NCBI RefSeq assembly: GCF_030551255.1
Contig: NZ_CP130630.1
Span: forward strand, 8,041,501-8,105,500
Source: Streptomyces sp. NL15-2K
GTDB lineage: Bacteria; Actinomycetota; Actinomycetes; Streptomycetales; Streptomycetaceae
Direction: 5' to 3'
Length of the DNA stretch: 64,000 nt
Position numbers and translations under genes: made by a program. Below the pieces are notes generated by a model. It saw only the letters and a list, made by a program, of their open reading frames with translations. It had not been told where the DNA came from and did no database searches. This document shows, piece after piece, positions 1 through 8,861 of the stretch. Position 1 is the stretch's first letter; each line of letters opens with the position of its first letter.

Positions 1-885
1 GGGAGGGCAGAGCCGGAGCGGTTTTCGGATCGGGGGCAGGCATTGGCGTGGCTGGACAGCGAGCGGACGGGGCTGGTGGCGGCGGCGTTGTGGGCGCGGG
101 AGGAGCGGTATGCGGACACGGCGGTGCGGCTGGCGGCAAAACTGGCGGAGTACCTGTGCTGGCGGCGGTCCTACGACGACTGGATCTCCGTCGGCCACGT
201 CGCCCGCGAAGCCGCTCACCGCGCCGGGAACCGCATGGAAGAGGCAATCGCGTGGCACAACCTCGGCCACGCTCTGTGGGAGGTGGGCAGGGGCGGGGAG
301 GCGACTGACGCCTTCACCCGGGCCCGCGACCTGTTCCAGGAACTAGGGGACCGCCACAGCGAGGGCATGGCGTGGAACAGCCTTGGCGTCGCCCTGGGGG
401 AGGCGGGTCGTACAGAGGAGGCGAACAAGGCCTATGTCCGTGCCCGCGACCTCTATCAGACCGCCGGGGACCGCCACCGCGAGGGCATCGTGTGGAATAG
501 CCTTGGCCTCGCTCTACGCAAGGCGGGCCGCCTGGAGGAGGCAACTGATGCTTTCACTCGCGCCTGCAGCCTGCACCAGGTCGCTGGGGATCGCCATAGC
601 GAGGGCATAGCGTGGGGCAACCTTGGCGTCGCTCTGTCGGCGGCGGGTCGGGTGGAGGAGGCCATCGAGGCGCACGCCAGGGCTCTGGAGATCCACCGGG
701 AGTTCGAGGACTGGTACAGGGCAGGCACAGCCCTCCAAAACCTCGCCCTCGCTCACGAGTCCGCCCACCGCCCCGCCGAAGCCCGCGCCCGCTACGTCCA
801 GGCCGCCGAAGCCTTCGCCCAAGCCAACGCCCCTGACCGAGCCGCCGAAGCACGGACCGCAGCAGCCGAAATCCTCACCCCTTGA
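1..885 (+). CDS. STAND-type TPR protein, C-terminal part (5' end outside window)
   Basis: The frame is open from base 1, so the gene begins upstream of the window and only about 294 codons are seen. The first residues (GRAEPERFSDRGQALAWL) align with an internal stretch of the NB-ARC/TPR protein encoded opposite at 1074-3251, showing that this is the end of a paralogue and that the missing part should hold an NB-ARC NTPase. The visible part is a superhelical TPR array. Units of 40 residues, each starting near AWNSLGxAL and ending near GDRHxEGI, recur with a 120-bp period. Known family role: TPRs of such STAND NTPases sense a ligand and the NTPase switches a linked effector. No effector is visible here. 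The gene is convergent with its paralogue. Confidence 0.85.
   Translation, partial: GRAEPERFSDRGQALAWLDSERTGLVAAALWAREERYADTAVRLAAKLAEYLCWRRSYDDWISVGHVAREAAHRAGNRMEEAIAWHNLGHALWEVGRGGEATDAFTRARDLFQELGDRHSEGMAWNSLGVALGEAGRTEEANKAYVRARDLYQTAGDRHREGIVWNSLGLALRKAGRLEEATDAFTRACSLHQVAGDRHSEGIAWGNLGVALSAAGRVEEAIEAHARALEIHREFEDWYRAGTALQNLALAHESAHRPAEARARYVQAAEAFAQANAPDRAAEARTAAAEILTP
291..650 (+). repeat. Three 120-bp tandem TPR-coding repeats
   Basis: Three nearly identical coding blocks follow each other with a period of exactly 120 bases (40 codons). The marker segment encoding GDRHxEGIxW begins near 349, 469 and 589. The high DNA similarity, not just protein similarity, suggests recent in-frame duplication inside the TPR array. 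Confidence 0.7.
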
Positions 886-1073
886 CAGCCCCACCCAACG
901 CAGCCCCCCCCACCCAACCGCCGAGCCACCAACGCGTAAAGCACGAGCACCGGCGTCGAGTAAACAACCGAGAACGCCGCCAGCTGCCCACGTCTTCGGC
1001 TGCCAGTCGGCGGGCAGCCCGGCCTTGGCGAAGATGTCCATGGGGCTTCAAGTACCCGGGGACGAACTCGACG

Positions 1074-3251
1074 TCAGGTCAATGCGCGTGCGGCGGATTG
1101 GGCTTGGGCGGCTTCTTCCGGGGCGTTGGCTCGAGTGAAGGCGTCGGCGGCCTGAAGCCAGAGGGTGCGGGCCTCGGCAGGACGTCGCTCGATCTCGTGG
1201 GTGAGCGCCAGATCGTGCAGAACGTCGCCCACCCTGTACCAGTCCTCGAACTCGCGGTGGATGGTCAGCGCGTGGCCGTAGGGCTCGAGGGCCTCCTCGT
1301 GGCGACCCGCCCGGTTCAGGGCGGTGCCGAGACAGCTCCAGGCCAAGCCCTCGCGGTGGCGATCTCCCACGGCCTGGAACAAGTCGCGGGCGCGGACGTG
1401 GGCTTCGATCGCCTCTGAGATGCTGCCCATGTCCTGCAGCGTGATGCCGAGGTGATTCCAGGTCCAGCCCTCGGCCTGGCGGTCCCCGATCGACTGGTAG
1501 TAGGCGCGGGCGCGGGTGTAGGCCTCGATCGCCTCGTCCACCCGGCCGGCCTCGGACAAGGCATTGGCGAGGTCGTCCAAGGCATCGGCCTCGCCCTTGC
1601 GATCTTCGATCTCCTGGTACAGCTCGTGGGCGCGGGCACAGCACTCGATCGCCTCCTCCACCTGGTCGGTCCGCTGCAGGATCATGCCCAGCTGGTTCCA
1701 GGCCCTGGCTTCGCCCGCGCGGTCTCCGGAGCGCCGCGTGACCTCAAGAGCCGTACGGACGACGGTGATTCCGTCGTCGAGGTGCCGCCACCAATCCAGA
1801 AACCTCACCAGGCGCTGGGCCAGGAGCACCGCCACGGCCGCGAATCGTTCTTCGTGCGCCCACTGCACCGCCGCGACCAGCGTGGCGCGTTCGCTGCTCA
1901 GCCACGCAGTAGCCTGCGGCCGGTCCGCGAACCGTTCCGGCTCCGGCCGCCCCGGCAGCCAGAGATACCGCTCGTCGGCGGCCTTCGCCCACCGGTGGCA
2001 GAAGGCCAGCACCCGCTCCCGCGCCGCGTCCGCTTCCTCGCGCAGTTCTGGATCCGCCGCCACCACCCGCTGCCCGAACGCCCGGACCAGGTCGTGCACG
2101 CGCCAGCGCGTGACGGCGGTGGAGCTGTCGGTGCCCAGTACCGGTGAAACGAGGTAGGTGGCGGCCAGGTCCTCCAGCAAGGACAGCGCGGTTTGCTCGT
2201 CTAGGCCGGCCAGAGCGGTCACGGCCTCCGTGCTGGTCTCCGCGCCGGGCGCGATGGCGAGCAGACGCAGCAGTCGGGCCCGGTCGGGCGGGAGCCGTCG
2301 GTACGAGGTCTCCAGCACGGGGCGCAGGACGAGCGAACGGCCGTAAAGGTCCGTGCCGGGGCTGCCGTTGTCGAGGACGACGGTCGGGTCGTCGGCTCTC
2401 CTGATCTCGGCCACCAGTGAGGCGATGGTGCGGTGGCGGCGTCGGCGGAGCATCGCGGCGGCGATCTGGACGGCGAGGGGCAGGTGGCCGCAGAGGAAGG
2501 CCAGTTCACGCAGGGCATCCGGCTCCTGCGCCGGGCGGTCGTCGCGCTCGTCGGCGTCGTGAAGGGCGCGGGTCATGAGGGCGACGGAGTCGTCCGGATC
2601 GAGTGCTTGGAGGTCTACGAGGCGTACGGGGAGGGAGTCCGGGCGGTCCCGGGAGGTGATCAGCACCCGGTGGAGGTCGGTGCCGGGCAGCAGGTCGAGG
2701 AACTGGGACGGATCCGAGGCGTTGTCCAGGATCAGCAGGGTCCGCGGCCGCTGCCCGGCCAGCAGCGTGCGGTACGCGTCGTAGTGCCGGGCGGTGGTCG
2801 GCGGCAGATCGGAACCACGTACGCCGAGCGCGTCGAGCAGCGCCAGCACCGCCTGATCGGCGGTCACCGGATCGTCGTCGTACCCTCGCAGATCCACGAA
2901 CAGCGTCCCACCGGGAAACCACCCCTGCCCACACGCCCGATGCGCCGCCTCCAACGCCAGCGCCGTCTTCCCGATGCCGCCCATGCCGGCGACGGCGAAG
3001 ATGAGAACCGGGAGTGCCTCGGGTTCCTCCTGGGCGGGCGCGAGTTGCGTGAGCAGGCGGTCCAGTTCCCGTCGGCGGCCGGTGAAGCCGAGCGGCCGCG
3101 GCGGCAACGTGGCGGTGGCGCGGGGGACCGGGCCGTGGACGGTGGCTCGCCTACCGGCGTCCGAACGACCTGCCGACGGCGGTTCCGTGGAACGCGGCGC
3201 CGCGGAGGTCGACGTGGTCCCGGCCAAAGATCGTGACAACGTCGGAGCCAT
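1074..3251 (-). CDS. NB-ARC (STAND) NTPase with C-terminal TPR array
   Basis: The start is the ATG at 3251, eight bases after a GGAGGG ribosome site; the frame stays open further upstream. The product is 725 residues. The NB-ARC core shows Walker A GMGGIGKT at residues 89-96, Walker B LLILDNA near 172-178, a TSRDR sensor near 199-203, GHLPLA at 255-260 and an MHD-like VHDL near 386-389. From about residue 500 there are 40-residue TPR units. Such proteins are signal-activated ATPases of bacterial conflict and regulatory systems. No effector domain lies in this frame. The first 101 bases overlap the same-strand phosphorylase-like gene at 3151-4041, whose C-terminal tail resembles the leader normally found at the N-terminus of NB-ARC proteins. 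The two may therefore be one fusion gene split by a frameshift, or two translationally coupled genes. Confidence 0.88.
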   Translation of the reverse strand: MAPTLSRSLAGTTSTSAAPRSTEPPSAGRSDAGRRATVHGPVPRATATLPPRPLGFTGRRRELDRLLTQLAPAQEEPEALPVLIFAVAGMGGIGKTALALEAAHRACGQGWFPGGTLFVDLRGYDDDPVTADQAVLALLDALGVRGSDLPPTTARHYDAYRTLLAGQRPRTLLILDNASDPSQFLDLLPGTDLHRVLITSRDRPDSLPVRLVDLQALDPDDSVALMTRALHDADERDDRPAQEPDALRELAFLCGHLPLAVQIAAAMLRRRRHRTIASLVAEIRRADDPTVVLDNGSPGTDLYGRSLVLRPVLETSYRRLPPDRARLLRLLAIAPGAETSTEAVTALAGLDEQTALSLLEDLAATYLVSPVLGTDSSTAVTRWRVHDLVRAFGQRVVAADPELREEADAARERVLAFCHRWAKAADERYLWLPGRPEPERFADRPQATAWLSSERATLVAAVQWAHEERFAAVAVLLAQRLVRFLDWWRHLDDGITVVRTALEVTRRSGDRAGEARAWNQLGMILQRTDQVEEAIECCARAHELYQEIEDRKGEADALDDLANALSEAGRVDEAIEAYTRARAYYQSIGDRQAEGWTWNHLGITLQDMGSISEAIEAHVRARDLFQAVGDRHREGLAWSCLGTALNRAGRHEEALEPYGHALTIHREFEDWYRVGDVLHDLALTHEIERRPAEARTLWLQAADAFTRANAPEEAAQAQSAARALT

Positions 3252-4041
3252 GATGGGGACCCTCCTCGGGGTCCGAGGAGCCGCCCCGCGGCCGGTGCTT
3301 CCGCAGTACCGCCACCGCGACCGACGCCGCCCGCCCGGCCGCCCGTTCTTGTGACCCCGCCGCATCCGCCGCATGCTTCCCCGCGTCGGCCCGGTCGCTG
3401 ATCCCCCGGATGACCAGCGCGTCCAACTGGCCGCTCAGGTGCGCCGCGTGTGTCGCCCCGGAGCCCTCCATCTCGATCGCGCACGCGTCGTTGTACGTCC
3501 GCCGGATGTACTCGGCGAAGGCGGACGTGTCGTCGGCCAGGACGACGTCCCCGCACGCCACCGGCTTGCAGTGTCCCCGCACCCCCTCCAGCCCCCGCAG
3601 CGCGGACCGCGCCGCCTGCACCAGCCGGTGCGAGCCGTGCCAGGCCTCGGGGCGGGCGTGGAAACCTGTCGGTGTCTGCTTGCCGCCGTGCACGGCGTAC
3701 ACCTTCGTGCCCACGACCACGTCACCGATCTCGATGTCGTCCTTCAACCCGCCCGCGACCCCGACGAAGAGCAGTGCCTCCGGGCGCAGCCACGCGGTGA
3801 GCCGCATCGTCAGCGCCGCCGCGTTCACCGCCCCCTCGCCCAGCTCGGCGACCGCCACGGTCCAGTCCGTGCCCGCCAGGCGGCCGCGCTCGACGCGCGT
3901 CCCGTCGTCGTGGACGAGTTCCTCGGTGTCCTCGATGTGGGCGCGCACGGCCTGGTACTCGACGGGGAGCGCGGTGAGTACGACTACGGTGGGTGATGTC
4001 TCCGGCACACCCTTAAGGTATGGCAAGTCACCCGCACACAT
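3151..4041 (-). CDS. Nucleoside phosphorylase / MTA-SAH nucleosidase-like protein
   Basis: A 296-residue protein of the PNP_UDP fold. The N-terminus has the family beta strand (VVVLTALPVEYQAVR), then FVGVAGGL, the purine-site EMEGSG motif near residue 192 and the catalytic-type RGISDRAD motif near 215. Known family members cleave or phosphorolyse nucleosides such as methylthioadenosine; domains of this fold also occur as effectors coupled to STAND NTPases. The last 30 residues (including VTIFGRDHVDLRG and FHGTAVGR) are not part of the enzyme fold and look like the linker that precedes NB-ARC domains. The stop at 3151 lies 101 bases inside the downstream NB-ARC gene. A GTG at 4008 is an alternative start, and neither start has a strong ribosome site. 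Substrate cannot be told. Confidence 0.82.
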   Translation of the reverse strand: MCAGDLPYLKGVPETSPTVVVLTALPVEYQAVRAHIEDTEELVHDDGTRVERGRLAGTDWTVAVAELGEGAVNAAALTMRLTAWLRPEALLFVGVAGGLKDDIEIGDVVVGTKVYAVHGGKQTPTGFHARPEAWHGSHRLVQAARSALRGLEGVRGHCKPVACGDVVLADDTSAFAEYIRRTYNDACAIEMEGSGATHAAHLSGQLDALVIRGISDRADAGKHAADAAGSQERAAGRAASVAVAVLRKHRPRGGSSDPEEGPHHGSDVVTIFGRDHVDLRGAAFHGTAVGRSFGRR

Positions 4042-4071
4042 GGCGCGTTGAGATCAGGCGAGGGGATCGGG

Positions 4072-4620
4072 TTGGCGGAGCAGGACGTCACCGTCGGGCA
4101 GTTGCTGCTCGCCGAGTACCAGAGCGTGAAGGACGAGCAGAAGGCGCGGATCGGGTTCCGCGACAACCTGCTGTACGTGACGCTCGCCGTCGTCGCGGCC
4201 GTCATCGCCGCCGCGGCCCAGGCCAAGCAGGCGTCGATGCTGCTCGCGCTGCCGCCGGTGTGCGTCGTTCTCGGGTGGACCTACCTCGTCAACGACGAGA
4301 AGATCTCGGCGATCGGGGCGTACGTGCGGGGCGAGCTGGGGCCACGGCTCGCCGAACTCGCCGGTGATCAGGGCGCGTTCCGGTGGGAGGTCTTCCATCG
4401 CACCGACCCCCGCCGTGTCTCCCGCAAAGTCGTGCAGTGCGTCGTCGACCTGCTCGCCTTCTGCCTCGTACCGCTGAGCGCGCTCGTCGTGTACTGGGCC
4501 GACGACACCACCCCGGGTCTGCTCGTCGTCTCGGTCGTCGAGGCGCTCGCGGTGGTGGGGCTGGGCGCGTGCATCGTGCGGTACGCCGTTCCCTTCGGGA
4601 CGGTCCAAGGCGGGGAATGA
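4072..4620 (+). CDS. Four-helix integral membrane protein, function unknown
   Basis: The TTG at 4072 is preferred because GAGGGG lies about eight bases upstream; an upstream TTG at 4048 would add eight residues. The product is about 182 residues. A short charged N-terminal segment (LLAEYQSVKDEQKARIGF) is followed by two close transmembrane helices, a soluble loop of about 70 residues with ISAIGAYVRGELGPRL and FHRTDPRR, and two more helices ending at the C-terminus. I recall similar proteins in many Streptomyces but no assigned function. It is divergent from the phosphorylase/NB-ARC genes with only about 30-60 bases between starts, so a shared promoter region is likely. A membrane-effector role in that locus is only a guess. 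Confidence 0.7.
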   Translation: MAEQDVTVGQLLLAEYQSVKDEQKARIGFRDNLLYVTLAVVAAVIAAAAQAKQASMLLALPPVCVVLGWTYLVNDEKISAIGAYVRGELGPRLAELAGDQGAFRWEVFHRTDPRRVSRKVVQCVVDLLAFCLVPLSALVVYWADDTTPGLLVVSVVEALAVVGLGACIVRYAVPFGTVQGGE

Positions 4621-4624
4621 TCCC

Positions 4625-5329
4625 TCAGCGCCCCCGCCCCACGACCCCCCGCACCCACCGGTACACCAACTCCGGCCGCCCCACCTGCCCGTACACAGGC
4701 GCCCGCTCGGCCCGCCCCGCCTCCACCAGATGCTCCAGGTACCGCCGGGCCGTTATCCGGGAGATGCCCACCGCCTCGGCGATCCCCGCCGCCGTCAGTC
4801 CCTCCTCCGCCTCCCGCAGCGCGCCCGTCACCCGCTCCAGCGTCGGCCCGCTCAGCCCCTTCGGCAGTGCCGCCGGTCCCGGTGCCCGCAGGGTCGCCAG
4901 CGCCCGGTCGACCTCGTCCTGGCCGCTCGCCTCGCCCGCCGCCGCGTGGAACTCGGCGTACCGAACGAGCCGGTCGCGCAGGGTCGCGAAGGTGAAGGGC
5001 TTCAGGACGTACTGGACCACGCCCAGCGAGACGCCCTCCCGTACGACCGTCAGGTCCCGTGCCGACGTCACCGCTATCACGTCGGCGTGGTGGCCGGCGG
5101 CGCGCAGGGAGCGGGCCAGCTGGAGGCCGTGCACGTCCGGCAGGTGCAGGTCGAGGAGCAGCAGGTCGACCGGCGTACGGTCCAGCGCGCGGCCGGCCTC
5201 CGCGCCGGTGTGGGCCTTGCCGACGGCCGTGAAGCCGGGGACGCGGTTGACGTACAGGACGTGCGCGTCGGCGGCGACGGGGTCGTCCTCCACGACGAGG
5301 ACGCGGATGGGCTGCTGCTCGGTCGTCAT
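4625..5329 (-). CDS. CitB/DcuR-type response regulator
   Basis: The 234-residue protein has an N-terminal receiver domain with acidic pair EDD at residues 14-16, phospho-acceptor Asp60 in LLLLDLHLPD and the conserved lysine in YVLKPF. The C-terminal part has a winged-helix-like DNA-binding motif (GISRITARRYLEHLVEAG). This layout is typical of regulators answering extracellular di- and tricarboxylates. Its ATG overlaps the kinase stop by four bases, so the pair is translationally coupled. With dctA divergent on the other side of the kinase, the likely job is C4-dicarboxylate-dependent control of that transporter. Confidence 0.9.
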   Translation of the reverse strand: MTTEQQPIRVLVVEDDPVAADAHVLYVNRVPGFTAVGKAHTGAEAGRALDRTPVDLLLLDLHLPDVHGLQLARSLRAAGHHADVIAVTSARDLTVVREGVSLGVVQYVLKPFTFATLRDRLVRYAEFHAAAGEASGQDEVDRALATLRAPGPAALPKGLSGPTLERVTGALREAEEGLTAAGIAEAVGISRITARRYLEHLVEAGRAERAPVYGQVGRPELVYRWVRGVVGRGR

Positions 5330-7008
5330 ACGTCGCCTCCGGACACCGTGCTTCTCGAGACGGCGCCCACGTCATCGCCCGCCGCCGCGTACGCGGACTG
5401 CTTCGTCCCGTCCCTCAACGGCAACCGCACCTCGAACTCCGCCCCGCCCCCGTCGGCCACCGCCACCGCCAGCGTCCCCTCGTGCCGGGTCGCCGCCTGA
5501 CGTACGAGCGCCAGGCCCAGCCCCCGCCCGCCCGGCCCCGCCGGCTTCGTCGAGAAGCCGCGCTGGAAGACCGCCTCCGCGTGCGCCGGATCCACGCCCG
5601 CTCCCGTGTCCGACACCCTCAGGACCAGCTCGCCCTTCTCCGTGTACGCCGTCACCGTCACCCGTGCCCGTACGCTCCCCTGCGCCGCGTCCACCGCGTT
5701 GTCGATCAGGTTGCCGAGGATGGTCACCAGGTCCCGCGCGGGGAGCGACGGCGGCAGCAGGCCGTCGTCCAGGCGGCTGTCCTCCGAGACCACCAGTTCC
5801 ACGCCCCGCTCGTTCGCCTGGGCCGTCTTGCCCAGCAGCAGGGCGGCCAGCACCGGCTCGCTGACCGCCGCCACCACCTGGTCGGTCAGCGCCTGGGCGA
5901 GTTCTAGTTCGGCCGTGGCGAAGTCGACCGCCTCCTGCGCCCGGTCCAGCTCGATCAGCGACACCACCGTGTGCAGCCGGTTCGCCGCCTCGTGCGCCTG
6001 TGAGCGCAGCGCCTGCGTGAAGCCGCGCTCGGAGTCCAACTCGCCCATCAGCGACTGGAGTTCGGTTACATCCCGCAGGGTCACCACCGTGCCCCGGCGC
6101 TCCCCGCCCGACACCGGCGAGGTGTTCACCACCAGCACCCGGTCCGCCGTCAGATGCACCTCGTCCACCCGCGGCTCCGACGACAGCAGCGCCCCCGTCA
6201 GCGGCGCCGGCAGCCCGAGCTCGGCCACGGACCGGCCGATCACGTCCTCCTCGGAGGCCACGCCCAGCAGCTCCCGCCCGCCGTCGTTGATGAGCGCCAC
6301 CCTGTACTGCCCGTCCAGCATCAGCAGCCCCTCACGTACGGCGTGCAGCGCGGCCTGATGATAGTCGTGCATCCGGCTGAGCTCGGCCGCGTTCATGCCG
6401 TGCGTGTGGCGGCGCAGCCGGGCGTTGACGACGTACGTGCCGACCGCGCCGAGCGCGAGCGCGCCGGCCGCGACGGCGAGCAGGGCCGTCAGCTGGGCCT
6501 GCACCCGCTTGGTGATCTCCTCGACCCTGATGCCGGCGCTGACCAGCCCGATGACCCGCTTGTCGTCGTCCTGGACGGGGGTGACCGCGCGGACGGACGG
6601 GCCGAGCGTGCCCGTATAGGTCTCGGTGAAGTACCTGCCCTCCAGAGCGGGGGCTATGTGTCCGCGGAAGCGCTGGCCGATTTCCGCCGGGCGGGGGTGG
6701 GTCCAGCGGATGCCCTGCGGGTTCATGATCGTGATGAAGTCGACGTCGGTGTCGCGCATGACCCGCAGCGCGTACGGCTGGAGCTCGGCCGACGGGTCGG
6801 AGGTGCCGATCGCCTCCCGCACGGAGGGGGAGTCCGCGACCGAGCGGGCCACCGCCAGGGCCTGCCTGCGCGCGGCGTCCTCGGCCTGGCTGCGGTCACT
6901 GACGTACGTGAACAGCGCGTACCCGGCGACGACCACCGCTATCAGCACGGCCTGCATGGCGAAGAGCTGGCCGGCCAGGCTGCGGGGGCGGGGGACGTGT
7001 ACGCGCAT
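5326..7008 (-). CDS. CitA/DcuS-type sensor histidine kinase
   Basis: This 560-residue membrane kinase has one N-terminal transmembrane helix (about residues 14-36), an extracellular PAS-like sensor of roughly 135 residues, a second helix near 175-197, a cytoplasmic PAS domain and a C-terminal kinase. The phospho-acceptor helix carries QAHEAANRLH, the form typical of the CitA/DcuS class. The ATPase has N box LGNLIDNAVDAA, G1 DTGAGV and G2 GRGLGLALV. It is known that such kinases bind citrate, malate or succinate outside the cell; the exact ligand here is not deducible. The gene is first in a two-gene operon with its regulator, and is divergent from dctA across 150 bases that should hold both promoters. 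Confidence 0.9.
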   Translation of the reverse strand: MRVHVPRPRSLAGQLFAMQAVLIAVVVAGYALFTYVSDRSQAEDAARRQALAVARSVADSPSVREAIGTSDPSAELQPYALRVMRDTDVDFITIMNPQGIRWTHPRPAEIGQRFRGHIAPALEGRYFTETYTGTLGPSVRAVTPVQDDDKRVIGLVSAGIRVEEITKRVQAQLTALLAVAAGALALGAVGTYVVNARLRRHTHGMNAAELSRMHDYHQAALHAVREGLLMLDGQYRVALINDGGRELLGVASEEDVIGRSVAELGLPAPLTGALLSSEPRVDEVHLTADRVLVVNTSPVSGGERRGTVVTLRDVTELQSLMGELDSERGFTQALRSQAHEAANRLHTVVSLIELDRAQEAVDFATAELELAQALTDQVVAAVSEPVLAALLLGKTAQANERGVELVVSEDSRLDDGLLPPSLPARDLVTILGNLIDNAVDAAQGSVRARVTVTAYTEKGELVLRVSDTGAGVDPAHAEAVFQRGFSTKPAGPGGRGLGLALVRQAATRHEGTLAVAVADGGGAEFEVRLPLRDGTKQSAYAAAGDDVGAVSRSTVSGGDV

Positions 7009-7158
7009 GCCGTCAGTCTGCCTCTTGGCTGATTGTGAACTAAATGAACGGAAGGGTGACCGCCCTCACACAGCAGGGGATAGTCACGGCATTCCCCTGA
7101 AACCCCCGGACGTGAGCCGCACGCCGGTAAGGCCGACGACGTCGTCAAGGAGGGCCCC

Positions 7159-8538
7159 GTGACCAGCGCAGCCGATACGGCACCTGCCGCACCCAAAGCC
7201 AAGCGGGACCGGACCCACTATCTGTACATCGCGGTGATCGTCGCGGTCGCCGCCGGTATCACCGTGGGTCTGGTCGCACCGGACTTCGCGGTGGAGCTGA
7301 AGCCGATCGGTACCGGCTTCGTGAACCTGATCAAGATGATGATCTCGCCGATCATCTTCTGCACCATCGTGCTCGGTATCGGCTCGGTGCGGAAGGCCGC
7401 CAAGGTCGGTGCCGTCGGCGGTATCGCGCTGGTGTACTTCACGATCATGTCGCTGGTCGCGCTGGGCATCGGCCTGGTCGTCGGCAACATCCTGGAGCCG
7501 GGCACGGGCCTCGCGGTGACCGACGCCATCAAGGACGCCGGTCACGCTCAGGTCGACGCCGAGGCCAAGGACACCACGGAGTTCCTGCTCGGCATCATCC
7601 CGACCACGATCGTGTCCGCCTTCACCAATGAGTCGGTCCTGCAGACCCTCCTGATCGCCGTGCTCGCCGGCTTCGCACTGCAGGGCATGGGCTCGGCGGG
7701 CCAGCCGATCCTGCGGGGCATCGAGCACATCCAGCGGCTCGTCTTCCGCATCCTCGCCATGGTGATGTGGGCCGCCCCGATCGGTGCCTTCGGTGCGATC
7801 GCCGCGGTCACCGGTTCCGCGGGCGTGGACGCGCTCAAGAGCCTCGCGGTGCTGATGCTCGGCTTCTACGTCACCTGCGTGCTCTTCATCTTCATCGTGC
7901 TCGGTACGCTGCTGCGGATCGTCGCCGGACTGAACATCCTCTCGCTGTTCAAGTACCTGGGCCGTGAGTTCCTGCTGATCCTGTCCACCTCCTCGTCCGA
8001 GTCGGCGCTGCCGCGTCTGATCGCGAAGATGGAGCACCTGGGCGTCAGCAAGCCGGTGGTCGGCATCACGGTCCCGACCGGCTACTCCTTCAACCTCGAC
8101 GGCACCATGATCTACATGACCATGGCGTCCCTGTTCATCGCCGACGCGATGGGTACGCCGATGTCGATCGGTGAGCAGATTCCGCTGCTGCTGTTCCTGC
8201 TGGTCGCCTCGAAGGGCGCGGCCGGTGTCACCGGTGCGGGTCTCGCCACGCTGGCGGGCGGCCTCCAGTCGCACAAGCCGGCCCTGGTGGACGGCATCGG
8301 CCTGATCGTCGGCATCGACCGCTTCATGAGCGAGGCGCGCGCCCTGACCAACTTCGCGGGCAACGCCGTCGCCACGGTGCTGATCGGCACCTGGACCAAG
8401 GAGATCGACCGCGAGCGGGTCGACCAGGTCCTCGCCGGGCAGCTCCCGTTCGACGAGAAGACCCTCCTCGACGACGACGATCCGGCCAAGGCCGCCGTCG
8501 GCGAGCCGGGCAGCGAGAAGGAACTGGCCAAGGCCTGA
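7159..8538 (+). CDS. dctA: DctA-type C4-dicarboxylate:cation symporter
   Basis: A 459-residue polytopic protein of the dicarboxylate/amino acid:cation symporter family (DAACS). Signature motifs are the serine-rich hairpin SSSESALPRL, the GYSFNLDGT unwound helix and TNFAGNAVAT near the C-terminus; these form the substrate and cation sites in the family. The GTG start follows AAGGAGG at ideal spacing. Uptake of succinate, malate or fumarate is the expected role, consistent with the divergent CitA/CitB-type pair. The acidic C-terminal tail (KTLLDDDDPAK) is unremarkable. A glutamate/aspartate specificity cannot be fully excluded, but overall similarity is to DctA. Confidence 0.93.
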   Translation: MTSAADTAPAAPKAKRDRTHYLYIAVIVAVAAGITVGLVAPDFAVELKPIGTGFVNLIKMMISPIIFCTIVLGIGSVRKAAKVGAVGGIALVYFTIMSLVALGIGLVVGNILEPGTGLAVTDAIKDAGHAQVDAEAKDTTEFLLGIIPTTIVSAFTNESVLQTLLIAVLAGFALQGMGSAGQPILRGIEHIQRLVFRILAMVMWAAPIGAFGAIAAVTGSAGVDALKSLAVLMLGFYVTCVLFIFIVLGTLLRIVAGLNILSLFKYLGREFLLILSTSSSESALPRLIAKMEHLGVSKPVVGITVPTGYSFNLDGTMIYMTMASLFIADAMGTPMSIGEQIPLLLFLLVASKGAAGVTGAGLATLAGGLQSHKPALVDGIGLIVGIDRFMSEARALTNFAGNAVATVLIGTWTKEIDRERVDQVLAGQLPFDEKTLLDDDDPAKAAVGEPGSEKELAKA

Positions 8539-8585
8539 CCGAGCGGGGCCGGGCCCGGCCTGAACCCGGGCCCGTCCCGTCGACT

Positions 8586-8625
8586 CCGGGCGGCTGAGGT
8601 GCTCCCCCGTCGCTCAGCCGCCCGG
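8586..8625 (+). terminator. Terminator hairpin downstream of dctA
   Basis: A perfect 13-base stem (8586-8598 with 8613-8625) closes a 14-base loop and is followed by a T-rich stretch (tcgttccttct). It lies about 50 bases after the dctA stop. Confidence 0.75.
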
Positions 8626-8826
8626 GTCGTTCCTTCTCCTCGCTCGGCGCCGCCACCGCCACGGTGGCACCGGAGGCGGGCACGCCCACTGCGATCACTA
8701 CGGTGACGCGGTGGACGTGCCCGCCTCTCGCGTTTGCCGCCGGTCGGCAGGCCTGGGGCTGTCCGGCGCGATGACGAAGACGTGGGGCTCCCGGTCGAGC
8801 GCAAGCCCCTCCTGCCGCCGGCCTTG

Positions 8827-8846
8827 CCTTGACGTCTGCGTCAAGG
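8827..8846 (+). promoter_or_regulatory. MerR-type dyad operator and -35 region
   Basis: ccttgacg-tctg-cgtcaagg is a perfect 8-base inverted repeat with a four-base spacer. It contains TTGACG as a -35 box at 8829-8834. A -10 box near 8854-8859 would give a 19-base spacer, the long spacing characteristic of MerR-controlled promoters. The MerR ATG at 8862 would then be at or next to the transcript start, so the mRNA may be leaderless. Autoregulation of the merR-thioredoxin pair is inferred. Confidence 0.7.
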
Positions 8847-8861
8847 CATACGTTCGTACCC

